Positions 45,614-57,430 of a stretch of 64,000 nucleotides of DNA are shown here, piece after piece (position 1 is the stretch's first letter; every line of letters begins with the position of its first letter). Origin of the DNA: Symsagittifera roscoffensis (taxonomy: Eukaryota > Xenacoelomorpha > Acoela > Convolutidae); assembly GCF_963678635.1 (NCBI RefSeq), contig NC_087064.1, positions 7,723,671 to 7,787,670 of the forward strand, written 5' to 3'. Made by a program: the position numbers and the translations under genes. The notes beneath the pieces are model-generated. The model was given only the letters and a program-made list of their open reading frames with translations. It was not told the DNA's origin and did no database searches.

Positions 45614-48600
45614 CTGCACGAACAACCATCAATTCATCTATGTTATTCAATTCATCTATGTTATTCAATTCATCTATGTTATTCAATTCATCTATGTTAT
45701 TCAATTCATCTATGTTAATCAATTCATCCATGTTATTCAATTCATCTATGTTATTAAATTCATCTATGTTATTTACAATACATTTAAAAAGTTTTCTTTT
45801 CTTTATTTTTAGTGAAAAAAAAAACTGAAAACAAGACTGCTCGTATGGGAACTTCCTGACCGCCTTTGAACTTCATTTGGATATTTGAAAAGGACAACTT
45901 CGAAGCAAGCAATTCGTGACAGCCACATTAAAAAATAGACAATTTGAGCGTCGTAATACAAAAAACAAAATTGATAAAAACTAAAAATTTCGAAATTTTG
46001 CTAGCTTTCCTGCCCACAGAGTCATAAATTCTTTCTTTTTATAATCAAATACTAAATGATAAAAACAGTCAAACTTAACTTTGCAAACAAAAAAAATGAA
46101 TAAGATAACTTTGAAAAAACGCCGCCCTACACAGTTTGAGTTTTATGTCTTCGCAACAGTTCTATATCACCTTCTTGACATTCCAAGACCAGACACCATC
46201 ACAGGTTCATTTATTTTCTACATTTCAACTCAAAGCGTGATATTTTTGTTGGGATTGCAAAAAAATTTGGTTGGAAACTCATAATTCGATCACTGAAATA
46301 GGTATGAAAAAAAACGATCACAAAAACTGCCGAGCACAAATATTCTGTTACTCTCTTCGAAAGTGGGATGAAAACTGTTCCACTTAGTTGAACAAAAACG
46401 AATTCCTATATAAACGAAACACAGAGACTAAGCGAATAGAAATTAAGACGGAAATAAGTTTGACGGTTGACTTTGACTCAGAAAAATGAGGCAGTTCTGA
46501 GAACAATTTTTTTTTGAAAATGCAAAAAATCATATTCAGAACAACAATCAAAAACCACAACTACCAGCAATAAATCAACTTTTAGTACCAGTTAACGAGC
46601 TGTTACTAATCCGATAATACTTGGGTAGACGCCATGGGGCGAAAGCAAAGAAATGCCATAAAAATTTGTTCTCAGATACATTTTGAGCACTTAAAATCTT
46701 AAACTTTTACACCACAACTGCTCTGAATTAAGAAAAAAACACTCATTTTGGCTGTTCCTATGACACAAAAATAAGTTGAATCAGCAAATAAAACATCAGC
46801 CGAAACCATTTAAATCGAAAAAAAATATCTTGATAAGAAAACTCAAAAAAGATTCTTCAAAAATCGAGTTAAAAATTGACAAAAAATAGGATTACAGTTA
46901 ACTATAGTAAGAATTGATTAAACCACGTGAAAAAAGTATGGTTCCCGATTACACGGCACTTGCTCTCGCAATTCGCAAACGTAAACAGGAAAATGAAGCA
47001 ATTTTAAGAACTCCATACTAGTTCTGCGTTACACCAAACAAGTTTTCCAAAATATTTGGCCGGGATCTGAATCACAACAGGCATAACTTCAATTTGTAAG
47101 CATAAACATCCAAAATCATGGTACTAAAATAACAGCATCTTTAGAAATTTTAGAAAGAGAGGTGGAGCAGGACAAACTTACCGACAGCAGGGCAAACTAA
47201 GCGACAAAAATAGCGATAAAAAGCTGTAGAAAAAATATCAAACAAATTGATCTACCAAAAATTTTCCTGAATTTGACTTGAAAAAAAATTTGTCCTAAAA
47301 ATATCCCAGAGTAAAAAATTTGAATGCTGATTAAGCATCCAAACAAAACTTAAAAAGCGATAACTAAGCGGAAAAATCTTGACCAGACACGTTGCGCCGA
47401 AACAAAATATTTTTTTTTGAAAAAATTTAAAATTCAAAAAAATAGTCCCCCTGAAATCACTCAGATAAAAACTATTTGCTCCTTAAACCTCTCAAAGCGG
47501 CCTCTAAGTCGACAAAACATATGCCGAAACCGTTTAATCCAAATAAGGAGAAAAAAAAACAAAAAACGCAGTTGGTAAATACTGAAATCGCAGTTGGTAA
47601 ATTTGCAGCCAATAAAAATCGAATAGAACCGGCATTTAAATATGTACGAGAAAAAAGTCTAGAACCCGATTACAAAACCCTGCCTTATCGCAAGGGTAAT
47701 GACTTAAGCAATATAACATAAACCTAAGCCATTCCAGTCAAAGAAACATTTTAGAAAAAAAAAGAAAATATCAAATGGAATAGAAAAACTTTCAATTACA
47801 GTAAAAACATGGCCAAGAGACAGTCTACGTGTCAATGAACAAAAAAAACGACTAATGTTTTGTTTGAAAACCCTTCAACTTTCGAAATTAAAAAAACTAT
47901 CTGTTATTAAATATCTTTGAACTGTCAAGCTCTTTGATCAGTTAACATTTGATTTTTGAATATATACACAGGCGAAGCTGAGCTTTGCACTACTAGCGAT
48001 TCAAAAAGTGTTTTTGTCAAAAAACATTGCAATAAAAGCCCAAAATATCCGGAACAAAATTACCTGCACCATTCAAAACTTAACAGCGAGTTTCGGAATG
48101 CTAGTAAGAAGCTGAAATTTCCAAAAAATCTTTTCTGCAGAACTAAGCCGACAAAAAAAGCAGACAGACAATCTAAATTGGCCGAAAGTTTTTAGCTTGC
48201 AAAAATTGGGTTTCGACTTAAATCGATAGGTCATAAAACAAATTGGAAGAAAGCTGAACCTTCGAAAAATTCGGGCTAGGGAAAATAAGCCGTCAAAAAC
48301 AGATGAATCCGAAAAGGCACAAAAACTCTAGTTTGCAAAAAAAAACAGAAATCTATAAATTCTGCACTTGATTGAAAATTTCCTTCTTCCCTTGTCTTAT
48401 TTCCCCTCCGTACACACAGACACGCATACAACAACTTTTTTCAGTCCTCTCGGCCACGAACGCTTAACAACTGGCAAACACTAGTAACAAATAAAGCAGC
48501 TACAAATGCTAACAAATTGCCAATGCAATGCAGTAAAAGTGACACCAAATACAAAAGGAAACAATTTTGCAAGTAGTTTTTTGGAATATAACAAACTAAA

Positions 48601-51600
48601 GGCATCCACACTAATTTTGCAAAATAATTTGTAAAGCTAAAGCCACATTATGTAAAAATATTGCATTTTAAAAATTGCGAGATATATTGAGTGAGAAACT
48701 TTCCTGAAATCGAGTTTTTATGATTGTTATGTTGTTTGAAAAAAAGCTTTTTTCGGTTCATTTGATGAATTTAAAATGTATCAATTGTGTTAACTTTTTA
48801 CTAATCAAATGCCAAAACACATGACATTATCCTGCTACCGCGGCCTACCGATTCAAAAGTGCCACTAAAAGTAGCACTTTTATTTGCGACTTAGGTTGAA
48901 AAAAAAGAAGGTGCATGCTAATACACTTTGCTTCGCATGTGTAATTATTAAAATTCTATTTGACACAAAATAGAATCTAAGGATATACCTTAAAAAATAA
49001 CAAGTCAAAACTAGCCTTCAATAGAAATTGAGTAGAAATCTAATTACCTTCTTAGAAAAAGATCCGTGCTCCATTGTGATTAGTTTCCCCTCATATTTTG
49101 TTCTGTACCCTACTGCCAGATTTGGAATGTAATGCAAATAACTGAAACTGGAACTCAATCCCTTTTTCAAACCATCTGGCACTAACCAATGCCACATTGG
49201 GTTTACTATGCTCATGGTGGCTGTAATGGGGTACATGATAAGAGGGAACTTCATGAGTGGAAACTTCGCATAGTAATAGTAGACTATGGACACGTTCAAG
49301 AGGAAAGTATAGAGCCATAACTTGTTGAATAAAACTCGTTTCGGTGAGATTCTCATATCACCAACTGAAACAAAAAAATTAACTATGACAATCATGATGT
49401 ATGACATCACTAATTGCCATTCTGTTGAATTTATTCGAAACTGAATCATAGTAAACTTCACCACAGTATTCATTTAAACCTGAAGCAGTAGGAAAATGAC
49501 CCAGGATGGTCCGACCACAGTGCCATTATAAGAAGAAAAAACAATCTCAACGCACAGAAGCGAAGCCCACTCTATCAAAACACAAGCACAACAGGCGGAA
49601 GCTTTTTAAAAAATTTTCAAACAGCCAATCGAAGATTGGAAAAGAGTAACTAACGCAAGTAAACATAAAAAAAACACTTTCTTGAAAAAATCTCAACTTT
49701 CGAATTTCAAAGGAAAAAATAGATGCCCTTTAAGCTCTTTCGAAACTAAAAATCGTTCACGTTTTTCGCGCCATTTCCACGTTCGTATTTGGAGAGTGCT
49801 ATTTACGTCACTTTCAGCAGACGAATTTCAATTGAACTCAAAAAGTGCATTTTACCTAAGTGCATCAAAATTTTAAGACTTTTTCCTGAAAAAAAAACTA
49901 ACAAAAAATCAGCAATACCTATAGGAGTCTTCACTACGTTCATTACTCTTAAAAAATGGAAGGTATTCTGGGAACAAAATAAGTTTTTGAAAATTGAGAG
50001 CATTTACCGAATAGGGGATCCGCTCTACGGACCTCAACATGACGAGCCTCTCGTCTCTTTCTTTGATGAAATTTGGTCTAGCTGCATAACAACCATATAG
50101 CGCAAATAAGGAGGCGATCAACCATCACGAGGGACTCATATTAAAAGGTACCTTTTTTCGGTTTTCCAAGCTTACTTTGGACCCAGACTTGTTTTTGTAT
50201 TTCTTAAAGCATTTTTTTCCGTTTAGTGTTGGTGTTTTAAGAGTGAGCTTCGCCTGTTTAAAGTGTGAGCTTCGCCTCTCTCTGATACATTTATTTATTT
50301 TTCTTTAAAAAGCAGTTGTCGGACCATTCTGTACTTAATTCCTGCTACTGTTTTGAACTTCAGATTCAAAAGATTCACCCCTAATGGTCAGCCTATTTGA
50401 TTTTCCGAATCGTCGAGATATTTTATTAGCGAGATTCGCGCGCGAGTAAAAATGTTGTCTCTCTGATTAGGTGACCGGACGCAAATGCCCAGAAAGGCTT
50501 TGCTTTATTGAAACTTCATTAAGTGTCAGAGCTTCACGAGTCCTATAATTAATGGCAGCGAAAATCAAGTTTTCTTAAATTAACAATTATGAACAGATAG
50601 AAAAAAAGCACGGCAAATCAAAGAATAGCTATTGGGATTTTTATGTTTTTATTTTTTCCAGAAGTTTGGATTGTGCTGAAGCTTCCTCTCGAAATTAGAG
50701 ACCCAGTTAGCGAATGACGACATTGGTATAAAGGCTGCATTGTTGTCTGGTGTCATCTGCGATTGCGTCACTGCAAATGACATGACATAATTTTGAAGAT
50801 TGTCCAGGGTCGCACGACAGAACTGCGAGAAAGAGTCTAGGGTGGAGATGGAGTACGTGTCAGATGCTGTCTTCTGGGAGATCTCCGACAGAGGCTCCAC
50901 CGAAACACCAATCTGCACGAACAACCATCAATTCATCTATGTTATTCAATTCATCTATGTTATTCAATTCATCTATGTTATTCAATTCATCTATGTTATT
51001 CAATTCATCTATGTTAATCAATTCATCCATGTTATTCAATTCATCTATGTTATTAAATTCATCTATGTTATTTACAATACATTTAAAAAGTTTTCTTTTC
51101 TTTATTTTTAGTGAAAAAAAAAACTGAAAACAAGACTGCTCGTATGGGAACTTCCTGACCGCCTTTGAACTTCATTTGGATATTTGAAAAGGACAACTTC
51201 GAAGCAAGCAATTCGTGACAGCCACATTAAAAAATAGACAATTTGAGCGTCGTAATACAAAAAACAAAATTGATAAAAACTAAAAATTTCGAAATTTTGC
51301 TAGCTTTCCTGCCCACAGAGTCATAAATTCTTTCTTTTTATAATCAAATACTAAATGATAAAAACAGTCAAACTTAACTTTGCAAACAAAAAAAATGAAT
51401 AAGATAACTTTGAAAAAACGCCGCCCTACACAGTTTGAGTTTTATGTCTTCGCAACAGTTCTATATCACCTTCTTGACATTCCAAGACCAGACACCATCA
51501 CAGGTTCATTTATTTTCTACATTTCAACTCAAAGCGTGATATTTTTGTTGGGATTGCAAAAAAATTTGGTTGGAAACTCATAATTCGATCACTGAAATAG

Positions 51601-54600
51601 GTATGAAAAAAAAAACGATCACAAAAACTGCCGAGCACAAATATTCTGTTACTCTCTTCGAAAGTGGGATGAAAACTGTTCCACTTAGTTGAACAAAAAC
51701 GAATTCCTATATAAACGAAACACAGAGACTAAGCGAATAGAAATTAAGACGGAAATAAGTTTGACGGTTGACTTTGACTCAGAAAAATGAGGCAGTTCTG
51801 AGAACAATTTTTTTTTGAAAATGCAAAAAATCATATTCAGAACAACAATCAAAAACCACAACTACCAGCAATAAATCAACTTTTAGTACCAGTTAACGAG
51901 CTGTTACTAATCCGATAATACTTGGGTAGACGCCATGGGGCGAAAGCAAAGAAATGCCATAAAAATTTGTTCTCAGATACATTTTGAGCACTTAAAATCT
52001 TAAACTTTTACACCACAACTGCTCTGAATTAAGAAAAAAACACTCATTTTGGCTGTTCCTATGACACAAAAATAAGTTGAATCAGCAAATAAAACATCAG
52101 CCGAAACCATTTAAATCGAAAAAAAATATCTTGATAAGAAAACTCAAAAAAGATTCTTCAAAAACCGAGTTAAAAATTGACAAAAAATAGGATTACAGTT
52201 AACTATAGTAAGAATTGATTAAACCACGTGAAAAAAGTATGGTTCCCGATTACACGGCACTTGCTCTCGCAATTCGCAAACGTAAACAGGAAAATGAAGC
52301 AATTTTAAGAACTCCATACTAGTTCTGCGTTACACCAAACAAGTTTTCCAAAATATTTGGCCGGGATCTGAATCACAACAGGCATAACTTCAATTTGTAA
52401 GCATAAACATCCAAAATCATGGTACTAAAATAACAGCATCTTTAGAAATTTTAGAAAGAGAGGTGGAGCAGGACAAACTTACCGACAGCAGGGCAAACTA
52501 AGCGACAAAAATAGCGATAAAAAGCTGTAGAAAAAATATCAAACAAATTGATCTACCAAAAATTTTCCTGAATTTGACTTGAAAAAAAATTTGTCCTAAA
52601 AATATCCCAGAGTAAAAAATTTGAATGCTGATTAAGCATCCAAACAAAACTTAAAAAGCGATAACTAAGCGGAAAAATCTTGACCAGACACGTTGCGCCG
52701 AAACAAAATATTTTTTTTTTGAAAAAATTTAAAATTCAAAAAAATAGTCCCCCTGAAATCACTCAGATAAAAACTATTTGCTCCTTAAACCTCTCAAAGC
52801 GGCCTCTAAGTCGACAAAACATATGCCGAAACCGTTTAATCCAAATAAGGAGAAAAAAAAAACAAAAAACGCAGTTGGTAAATACTGAAATCGCAGTTGG
52901 TAAATTTGCAGCCAATAAAAATCGAATAGAACCGGCATTTAAATATGTACGAGAAAAAAGTCTAGAACCCGATTACAAAACCCTGCCTTATCGCAAGGGT
53001 AATGACTTAAGCAATATAACATAAACCTAAGCCATTCCAGTCAAAGAAACATTTTAGAAAAAAAAAGAAAATATCAAATGGAATAGAAAAACTTTCAATT
53101 ACAGTAAAAACATGGCCAAGAGACAGTCTACGTTTCAATGAACAAAAAAAACGACTAATGTTTTGTTTGAAAACCCTTCAACTTTCGAAATTAAAAAAAA
53201 CTATCTGTTATTAAATATCTTTGAACTGTCAAGCTCTTTGATCAGTTAACATTTGATTTTTGAATATATACACAGGCGAAGCTGAGCTTTGCACTACTAG
53301 CGATTCAAAAAGTGTTTTTGTCAAAAAACATTGCAATAAAAGCCCAAAATATCCGGAACAAAATTACCTGCACCATTCAAAACTTAACAGCGAGTTTCGG
53401 AATGCTAGTAAGAAGCTGAAATAAGCCGACAAAAAAAGCAGACAGACAATCTAAATTGGCCGAAAGTTTTTAGCTTGCAAAAATTAGGTTTCGACTTAAA
53501 TCGATAGGTCATAAAACAAATTGGAAGAAAGCTGAACCTTCGAAAAATTCGGGCTAGGGAAAATAAGCCGTCAAAAACAGATGAATCCGAAAAGGCACAA
53601 AAACTCTAGTTTGCAAAAAAAAACAGAAATCTATAAATTCTGCACTTGATTGAAAATTTCCTTCTTCCCTTGTCTTATTTCCCCTCAGTACACACAGACA
53701 CGCATACAACAACTTTTTTCAGTCCTCTCGGCCACGAACGCTTAACAACTGGCAAACACTAGTAACAAATAAAGCAGCTACAAATGCTAACAAATTGCCA
53801 ATGCAATGCAGTAAAAGTGACACCAAATACAAAAGGAAACAATTTTGCAAGTAGTTTTTTGGAATATAACAAACTAAAGGCATCCACACTAATTTTGCAA
53901 AATAATTTGTAAAGCTAAAGCCACATTATGTAAAAATATTGCATTTTAAAAATTGCGAGATATATTGAGTGAGAAACTTTCCTGAAATCGAGTTTTTATG
54001 ATTGTTATGTTGTTTGAAAAAAAGCTTTTTTCGGTTCATTTGATGAATTTAAAATGTATCAATTGTGATAACTTATAACTATTCGAATGTAAAAGTACAT
54101 GATATCAAAAAGCCGTAAAGGTGCCCCAAAAGTGGCACAAATATTTGCGACCTACGTTAGAAAAATAATAATAGTCGTAGTATAACACTAACGCTTACTA
54201 TAGTTTGCTAGTGTAAATACTTAATTTATCATATCAGAAGAAATTAACAAAGTCTGCAAAAAAACCAGCCAAATTTTTCAACAAAAATTTTTGTCTGTGG
54301 CCGCTATCGAGCCAGGACCTTTGTCTTCCGAAGTAAAGACGAAACGTGCAAACTGAGTAGCTAGATTTTTATATACTAAATAAAAAATCTGCTATATCTA
54401 ACAGACCAGTCATTCAATCACATTATAAGGGACAGTAAATCTAGAACCCTTCTTGGGTTGCAACTCTAACAGACGACGCTAACTAGCCGGAAGAAACAGA
54501 CGAAAGCCATTTTGGAGCCGAAAAACAAAATGTTAAGAATGCATGAAAACAGCGTCAACCGAAACTCGCATACGTTTGTCTTGAAATTCAATTTGAAAAC

Positions 54601-56749
54601 CTAGCAAGAAACGCCAATGCCAGCTATATAAGAATAAAGAATATAAATTTATCAAAAATGTAACTAGGCAAACAGAACTTAAGTAAACGGCCGTTGAGCC
54701 GGGAAACAATTTTGAACTACTATAATTTTGAATTTTTTGCACCATTTGAAATGTTCAATATAATACTCTAACGGCGTAAGCTGAACTTTCATCAAAAGTT
54801 GAAGCTGTGGGAACAAGACGAATAAACATCTCAGAAACAAGCAAGTCCGGAAAAAACAACGGTTATTAAAGCTGAAAATTTCCAGTGCGCAAACAGTACA
54901 GGTCCAGCTCGGCCTGGACCAGGGGTATGTTTCCCAAGCGTCGGCGTCATAATGTTTTCCAGTGTCCAAACATATATTTTTCATGAATTTAAAATAAACC
55001 AAGGTTGCAAAAGATTCACTGATTCTGTTTAACAAGTTAACCAGAAAACAAGTTGGTTACGACTCGATAACACTTTCTAATCGCTAAGTTAAGGCTGGCA
55101 CAAAAATTTAAAGTGAGAAAAATCACGTTCGTCAATCCCATGTATCCCCAAAAAAAACTGTCGTCAAAATTGAAAAACAAAACATTTCTCCGAGAAACTT
55201 CGATTTTTGGAAAAAGTTCAGTCAGTTGAAAAGCTTCACTGTGGCATCAACCGATAATATATGATTCAAAACTAACTTGAATCAGAACGTTAAGTTGTTG
55301 GATACTCAAAGTAAAAATGAAGAAGAAAAAATTAACCAGAATTCTTTCAGCGAGAAAAATTCGAAAGAAAACATGTATTTGAAAGAACTTTCCAGTTTTA
55401 AGATTATTTTGGTGTGTACCAAAAGCAAGAACCTACAAAATCATATTTAAGTTTCACAAACTGTTTTAGAAAAATTTCAAAGTTCGTTGAAATAAATCAT
55501 GTCAAGTAAAGCTTGAATGAAATCCAAACTGCCGACAAAAAAATCAGCAATTTCAGCTCTAGATACAGTAACACTGCTTGAGAAAAATTTAGATGCCAAA
55601 AACCATGACTCCTAAGATTCAAGATGGCGTCAATTGGAGCCAGAGCTCGGAAAATGAACTGAAACGTGAGCTTAAAAGGTGGAAGGGTCAGAGCAAGAAA
55701 ATGAAGGTGAACAAGTTTGACGAAAAACAAACCTATACTTGAGAAAAATAAAAAATCGAAATATTTTCCTCGTTTAACTTTCCAAATTATGTCATCCACT
55801 TATTTGAGGCGACATTCGTAGAAAATCTTTGTAAACCTGCAGGTGGGCTGTATGAGTGGGTTGTCGTTGACTGCTGAATTGCCCGAACAAGCCCACTCCA
55901 TTCTGTGGTTGATGCGAGTTCTCAGCGGCAGTAGGCAACACCACTTTGAAAATGGCACTCGGCTTATTGTTGTCCACGTGGCCTACAAATGCTCTATCAG
56001 TAAACAAAGCCAACAGAAAGTTGGAACAGAGTTGACGAACGCAAGTTAACAGAAAAAAAAAGAACTGAATTGTTTTTTGAAAAATTTTCAGCTTCAAAGT
56101 GAAATGAACAAAGATAGATGTCCTTAAATCTCTAAAGCTCTTCTAGAACAATTTATGATTGACACTTTTTTGATAAAACCGACCCAATTTGAGAAAACTG
56201 GATCAATAGGTAAAATTTTAGGAAATGAACTGAATTTAAAAAGAACTGAAGTCAAAGCGCGAAAAAGTAAATTTGAGCCTGAACAAAAATAAAGATTGCC
56301 CGAACAAGCCCACTCCATTCTGTGGTTGAGGTGAGTTCAAAAATCCTCCAAAAAAACTTAAAAAAATCGCGACCTACATAAGAGTCTGAACTACGTTCGA
56401 CTCTGAATATACGAACCTTTATCTCATTGTTTGCGCTATCCTACTTATTCTAGCCAATTGAAGTGAACCTTTTCGGCTGCCAAGGTACGTTTGAAGAAAA
56501 TAAAATAAATTATCAAAAAAAATAAACACCTAAGTAAACCCACTGCATTTCAGTGCTTCCCTCGGCCGAGTATCCCAAATGGACAGCTGCTCCTAGCTCC
56601 ACTCCTGGATTGGGCAAGGGACTCGTCAGGAACAGGACCACGTGACGCACCTCGTTGGGGGGATATGGAATGGTGATAAGACCTTGCGTCTCTGATACCG
56701 GAATAGGGTCACTCAGCACAGGTTTTCCAGCAACAATGCAGCCGAACAT
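45350..56749 (-). CDS. HIKESHI: Hikeshi, Hsp70 nuclear import carrier (3 exons)
   Basis: Hikeshi carries ATP-bound Hsp70 through the nuclear pore during heat stress. The model joins 56749-56530, 55982-55837 and the C-terminal exon (50912-50649, or the duplicate 45613-45350). It gives 209 aa against 197 in human. All junctions are GT-AG with matching phases. The start MFGCIVAGKP matches the human start MFGCLVAG. The middle has NNKPSAIFKV. The end has QIGVSVEPL, TLDSFSQF, SFAVTQSQMTP and NPNFWKK, matching the animal family. The linker in exon 2 is Gln/His-rich and somewhat longer than in human. The span is drawn to the farther exon copy; splicing to 50912 is the nearer option. Both last exons encode the same protein. 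Confidence 0.96.
45631..45774. repeat. 18-bp minisatellite, 8 copies, next to Hikeshi 3' splice site
   Basis: The unit AATTCATCTATGTTATTC is repeated eight times with few changes. Its edge lies 17 nt from the first base of Hikeshi exon 3a, in the branch-point region of the intron. Confidence 0.95.
45832..46371 (+). repeat. R1-related element (also at 51131-51672)
   Basis: It starts ACAAGACTGCTCGTATGGGA and ends CCGAGCACAAATATTCTGTT with CTCTTCGAAAGTGGGA, i.e. R1 termini with a largely different interior. Confidence 0.4.
49048..49356 (-). CDS. Hydrolase exon 1b (duplicate first exon)
   Basis: The duplicate lies 5300 bp upstream of exon 1a, with intact acceptor, ATG, frame and donor, and looks identical. 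It has no second exon of its own. It can only splice to 41653 by skipping exon 1a, or to the intervening Hikeshi exon copy (45613), which is also phase 0. Its status as expressed exon or relic is unknown. Confidence 0.75.
50649..50912 (-). CDS. HIKESHI: Hikeshi exon 3b (proximal C-terminal exon)
   Basis: This 88-codon exon including its stop follows the acceptor TTGTTCGTGCAG. It encodes IGVSVEPLSEI to NPNFWKK. The upstream intron edge is an 18-bp minisatellite. Confidence 0.96.
   Translation of the reverse strand: MGVSVEPLSEISQKTASDTYSISTLDSFSQFCRATLDNLQNYVMSFAVTQSQMTPDNNAAFIPMSSFANWVSNFERKLQHNPNFWKK
50930..51073. repeat. 18-bp minisatellite, 8 copies (duplicate)
   Basis: It has the same unit, copy number and variant order as 45631-45774, so the array was copied with the segment and has not changed length since. 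Confidence 0.95.
54068..55836. other. Hikeshi intron 2, unduplicated part
   Basis: No exon is seen. It starts with the right-type R4 copy that flanks the duplication (to about 54230). A tRNA-like fragment lies near 54295-54365 on the minus strand. The rest is AT-rich without recognised content. Confidence 0.5.
55837..55982 (-). CDS. HIKESHI: Hikeshi exon 2
   Basis: The acceptor is GCATTTGTAG and the donor is CTGCAG|GTTTAC. It encodes HVDNNKPSAIFKVVLP and a Gln-rich segment ending THTAHLQ. The exon ends in phase 0. Confidence 0.95.
56008..56400 (+). repeat. R3 dispersed element copy
   Basis: It starts AGCCAACAGAAAGTTGG, with GAGAAAACTGGATCAATAGG, and ends CTACATAAGAGTCTGAACTA. An internal stretch (about 56296-56330) repeats part of Hikeshi exon 2 (CCCGAACAAGCCCACTCCAT), which is unexpected inside a repeat. 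Confidence 0.55.
56530..56749 (-). CDS. HIKESHI: Hikeshi exon 1
   Basis: The exon starts at ATG (56747-56749), the position of the family start; the frame stays open a little upstream but without an ATG. It ends at donor TTAG|GTGTTT. It encodes MFGCIVAGKP, HVVLFLTSPLP and MQWVYLG. A possible acceptor (GTGTGAATCAG) lies 15 nt upstream of the ATG. Confidence 0.96.
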
Positions 56750-57229
56750 CTCGTTCAGATCCAAACTGATTCACACAAAGATACTGGACATTAAATCACT
56801 CTTATCATACTTGTATTAGCTGTTATTAACAATAGAACAATCAAATCTAGAAAACAACCTCAATATTGCCATTCTGCATATAGAACAAAATAACTGTCAT
56901 TCTGCATATTTAAATGCGGTTGCAGCCAATGACCGAATATGCAATGAAATCTAACAAAATGTTGAGGAGAAATGCCCATGGCAACCGTACGTAGCCTCGG
57001 GTGAAAAAAAAGCGAATAGGTATCATCTAATGGTCCCTACCAAAATAACCTTTCTTTCAGAAAAACAATAGTCATTGCAGCAGGAATAAAAAAAACAGTG
57101 TATTATAGCTGTTGGGGAAAATATTTTTCTTGTATTCGATCCCCCCGACAACAAGAATTCGATCACTTCTTCGTCCCCTTTGATTCTATTTTGGACACCG
57201 ATTATCGGCCAACCAACTACAAACACATA

Positions 57230-57430
57230 TTAAAGCACCTATTTTGATTGACTTTGAAAGTCGATTGCGTGCCGAAAAAATGTACTTTTTTGATCAAAAC
57301 ATTCCAAAAGAGACCAAAAACGGCCTGCTTTTAAAAAAAAAATATAGCAGCGCAGAAAAATTTTGGCAAAAAATAAGGTGTTTTACAGCGTTTGGAAAAT
57401 CAATTTGGCCTACTTAAAAAAGTTTATTTA
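57230..57430 (-). repeat. R2 dispersed element, degraded
   Basis: The blocks CCAAAAACGGCCTGCTTTTA, AGCAGCGCAGAAAAATTTTG and GGAAAATCAATTTGGCC retain the R2 order. Confidence 0.4.

Larger units (their letters stand above)
43486..48785. repeat. 5.3-kb tandem duplication, unit A
   Basis: The unit contains hydrolase exon 1a and Hikeshi exon 3a. It is almost identical to unit B; the visible differences include single bases, homopolymer lengths and 26 bp (starting about 48125) that unit B lacks. Confidence 0.95.
48790..54067. repeat. 5.3-kb tandem duplication, unit B
   Basis: The unit contains hydrolase exon 1b and Hikeshi exon 3b. At the A/B junction the repeat is a hybrid: right-type on its left side and left-type on its right side, with the switch at 48786-48789. 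Confidence 0.95.

Noticed and set aside
45501-45828. Plus-strand frames encoding FIYVIQ or NSSMLF repeats (and copies at 50800-51127)
   Set aside because: They are translations of the 18-bp minisatellite (18 is divisible by 3, so every frame stays open), antisense to Hikeshi exon 3.
47476-48195. Lys-rich frames at 47476-47721 and 47956-48195 (partly repeated in unit B)
   Set aside because: The unit-B copies are altered by the 26-bp deletion and homopolymer changes without sign of constraint. The composition is that of A-rich repeat DNA.
23949-54067. Both tandem duplications as plain assembly artefacts
   Set aside because: Not excluded, but units differ by substitutions and indels. The 5.3-kb junction is a recombinant repeat and the 5-kb unit has exon-specific conservation, so real duplications are more likely.
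18720-54365. Possible tRNA genes at 18720-18805, 21895-21975 and 54295-54365 (minus strand)
   Set aside because: Each has B-box-like and partly A-box-like sequence, but stems do not pair well and box bases are missing. SINE heads or tRNA pseudogenes are more likely.
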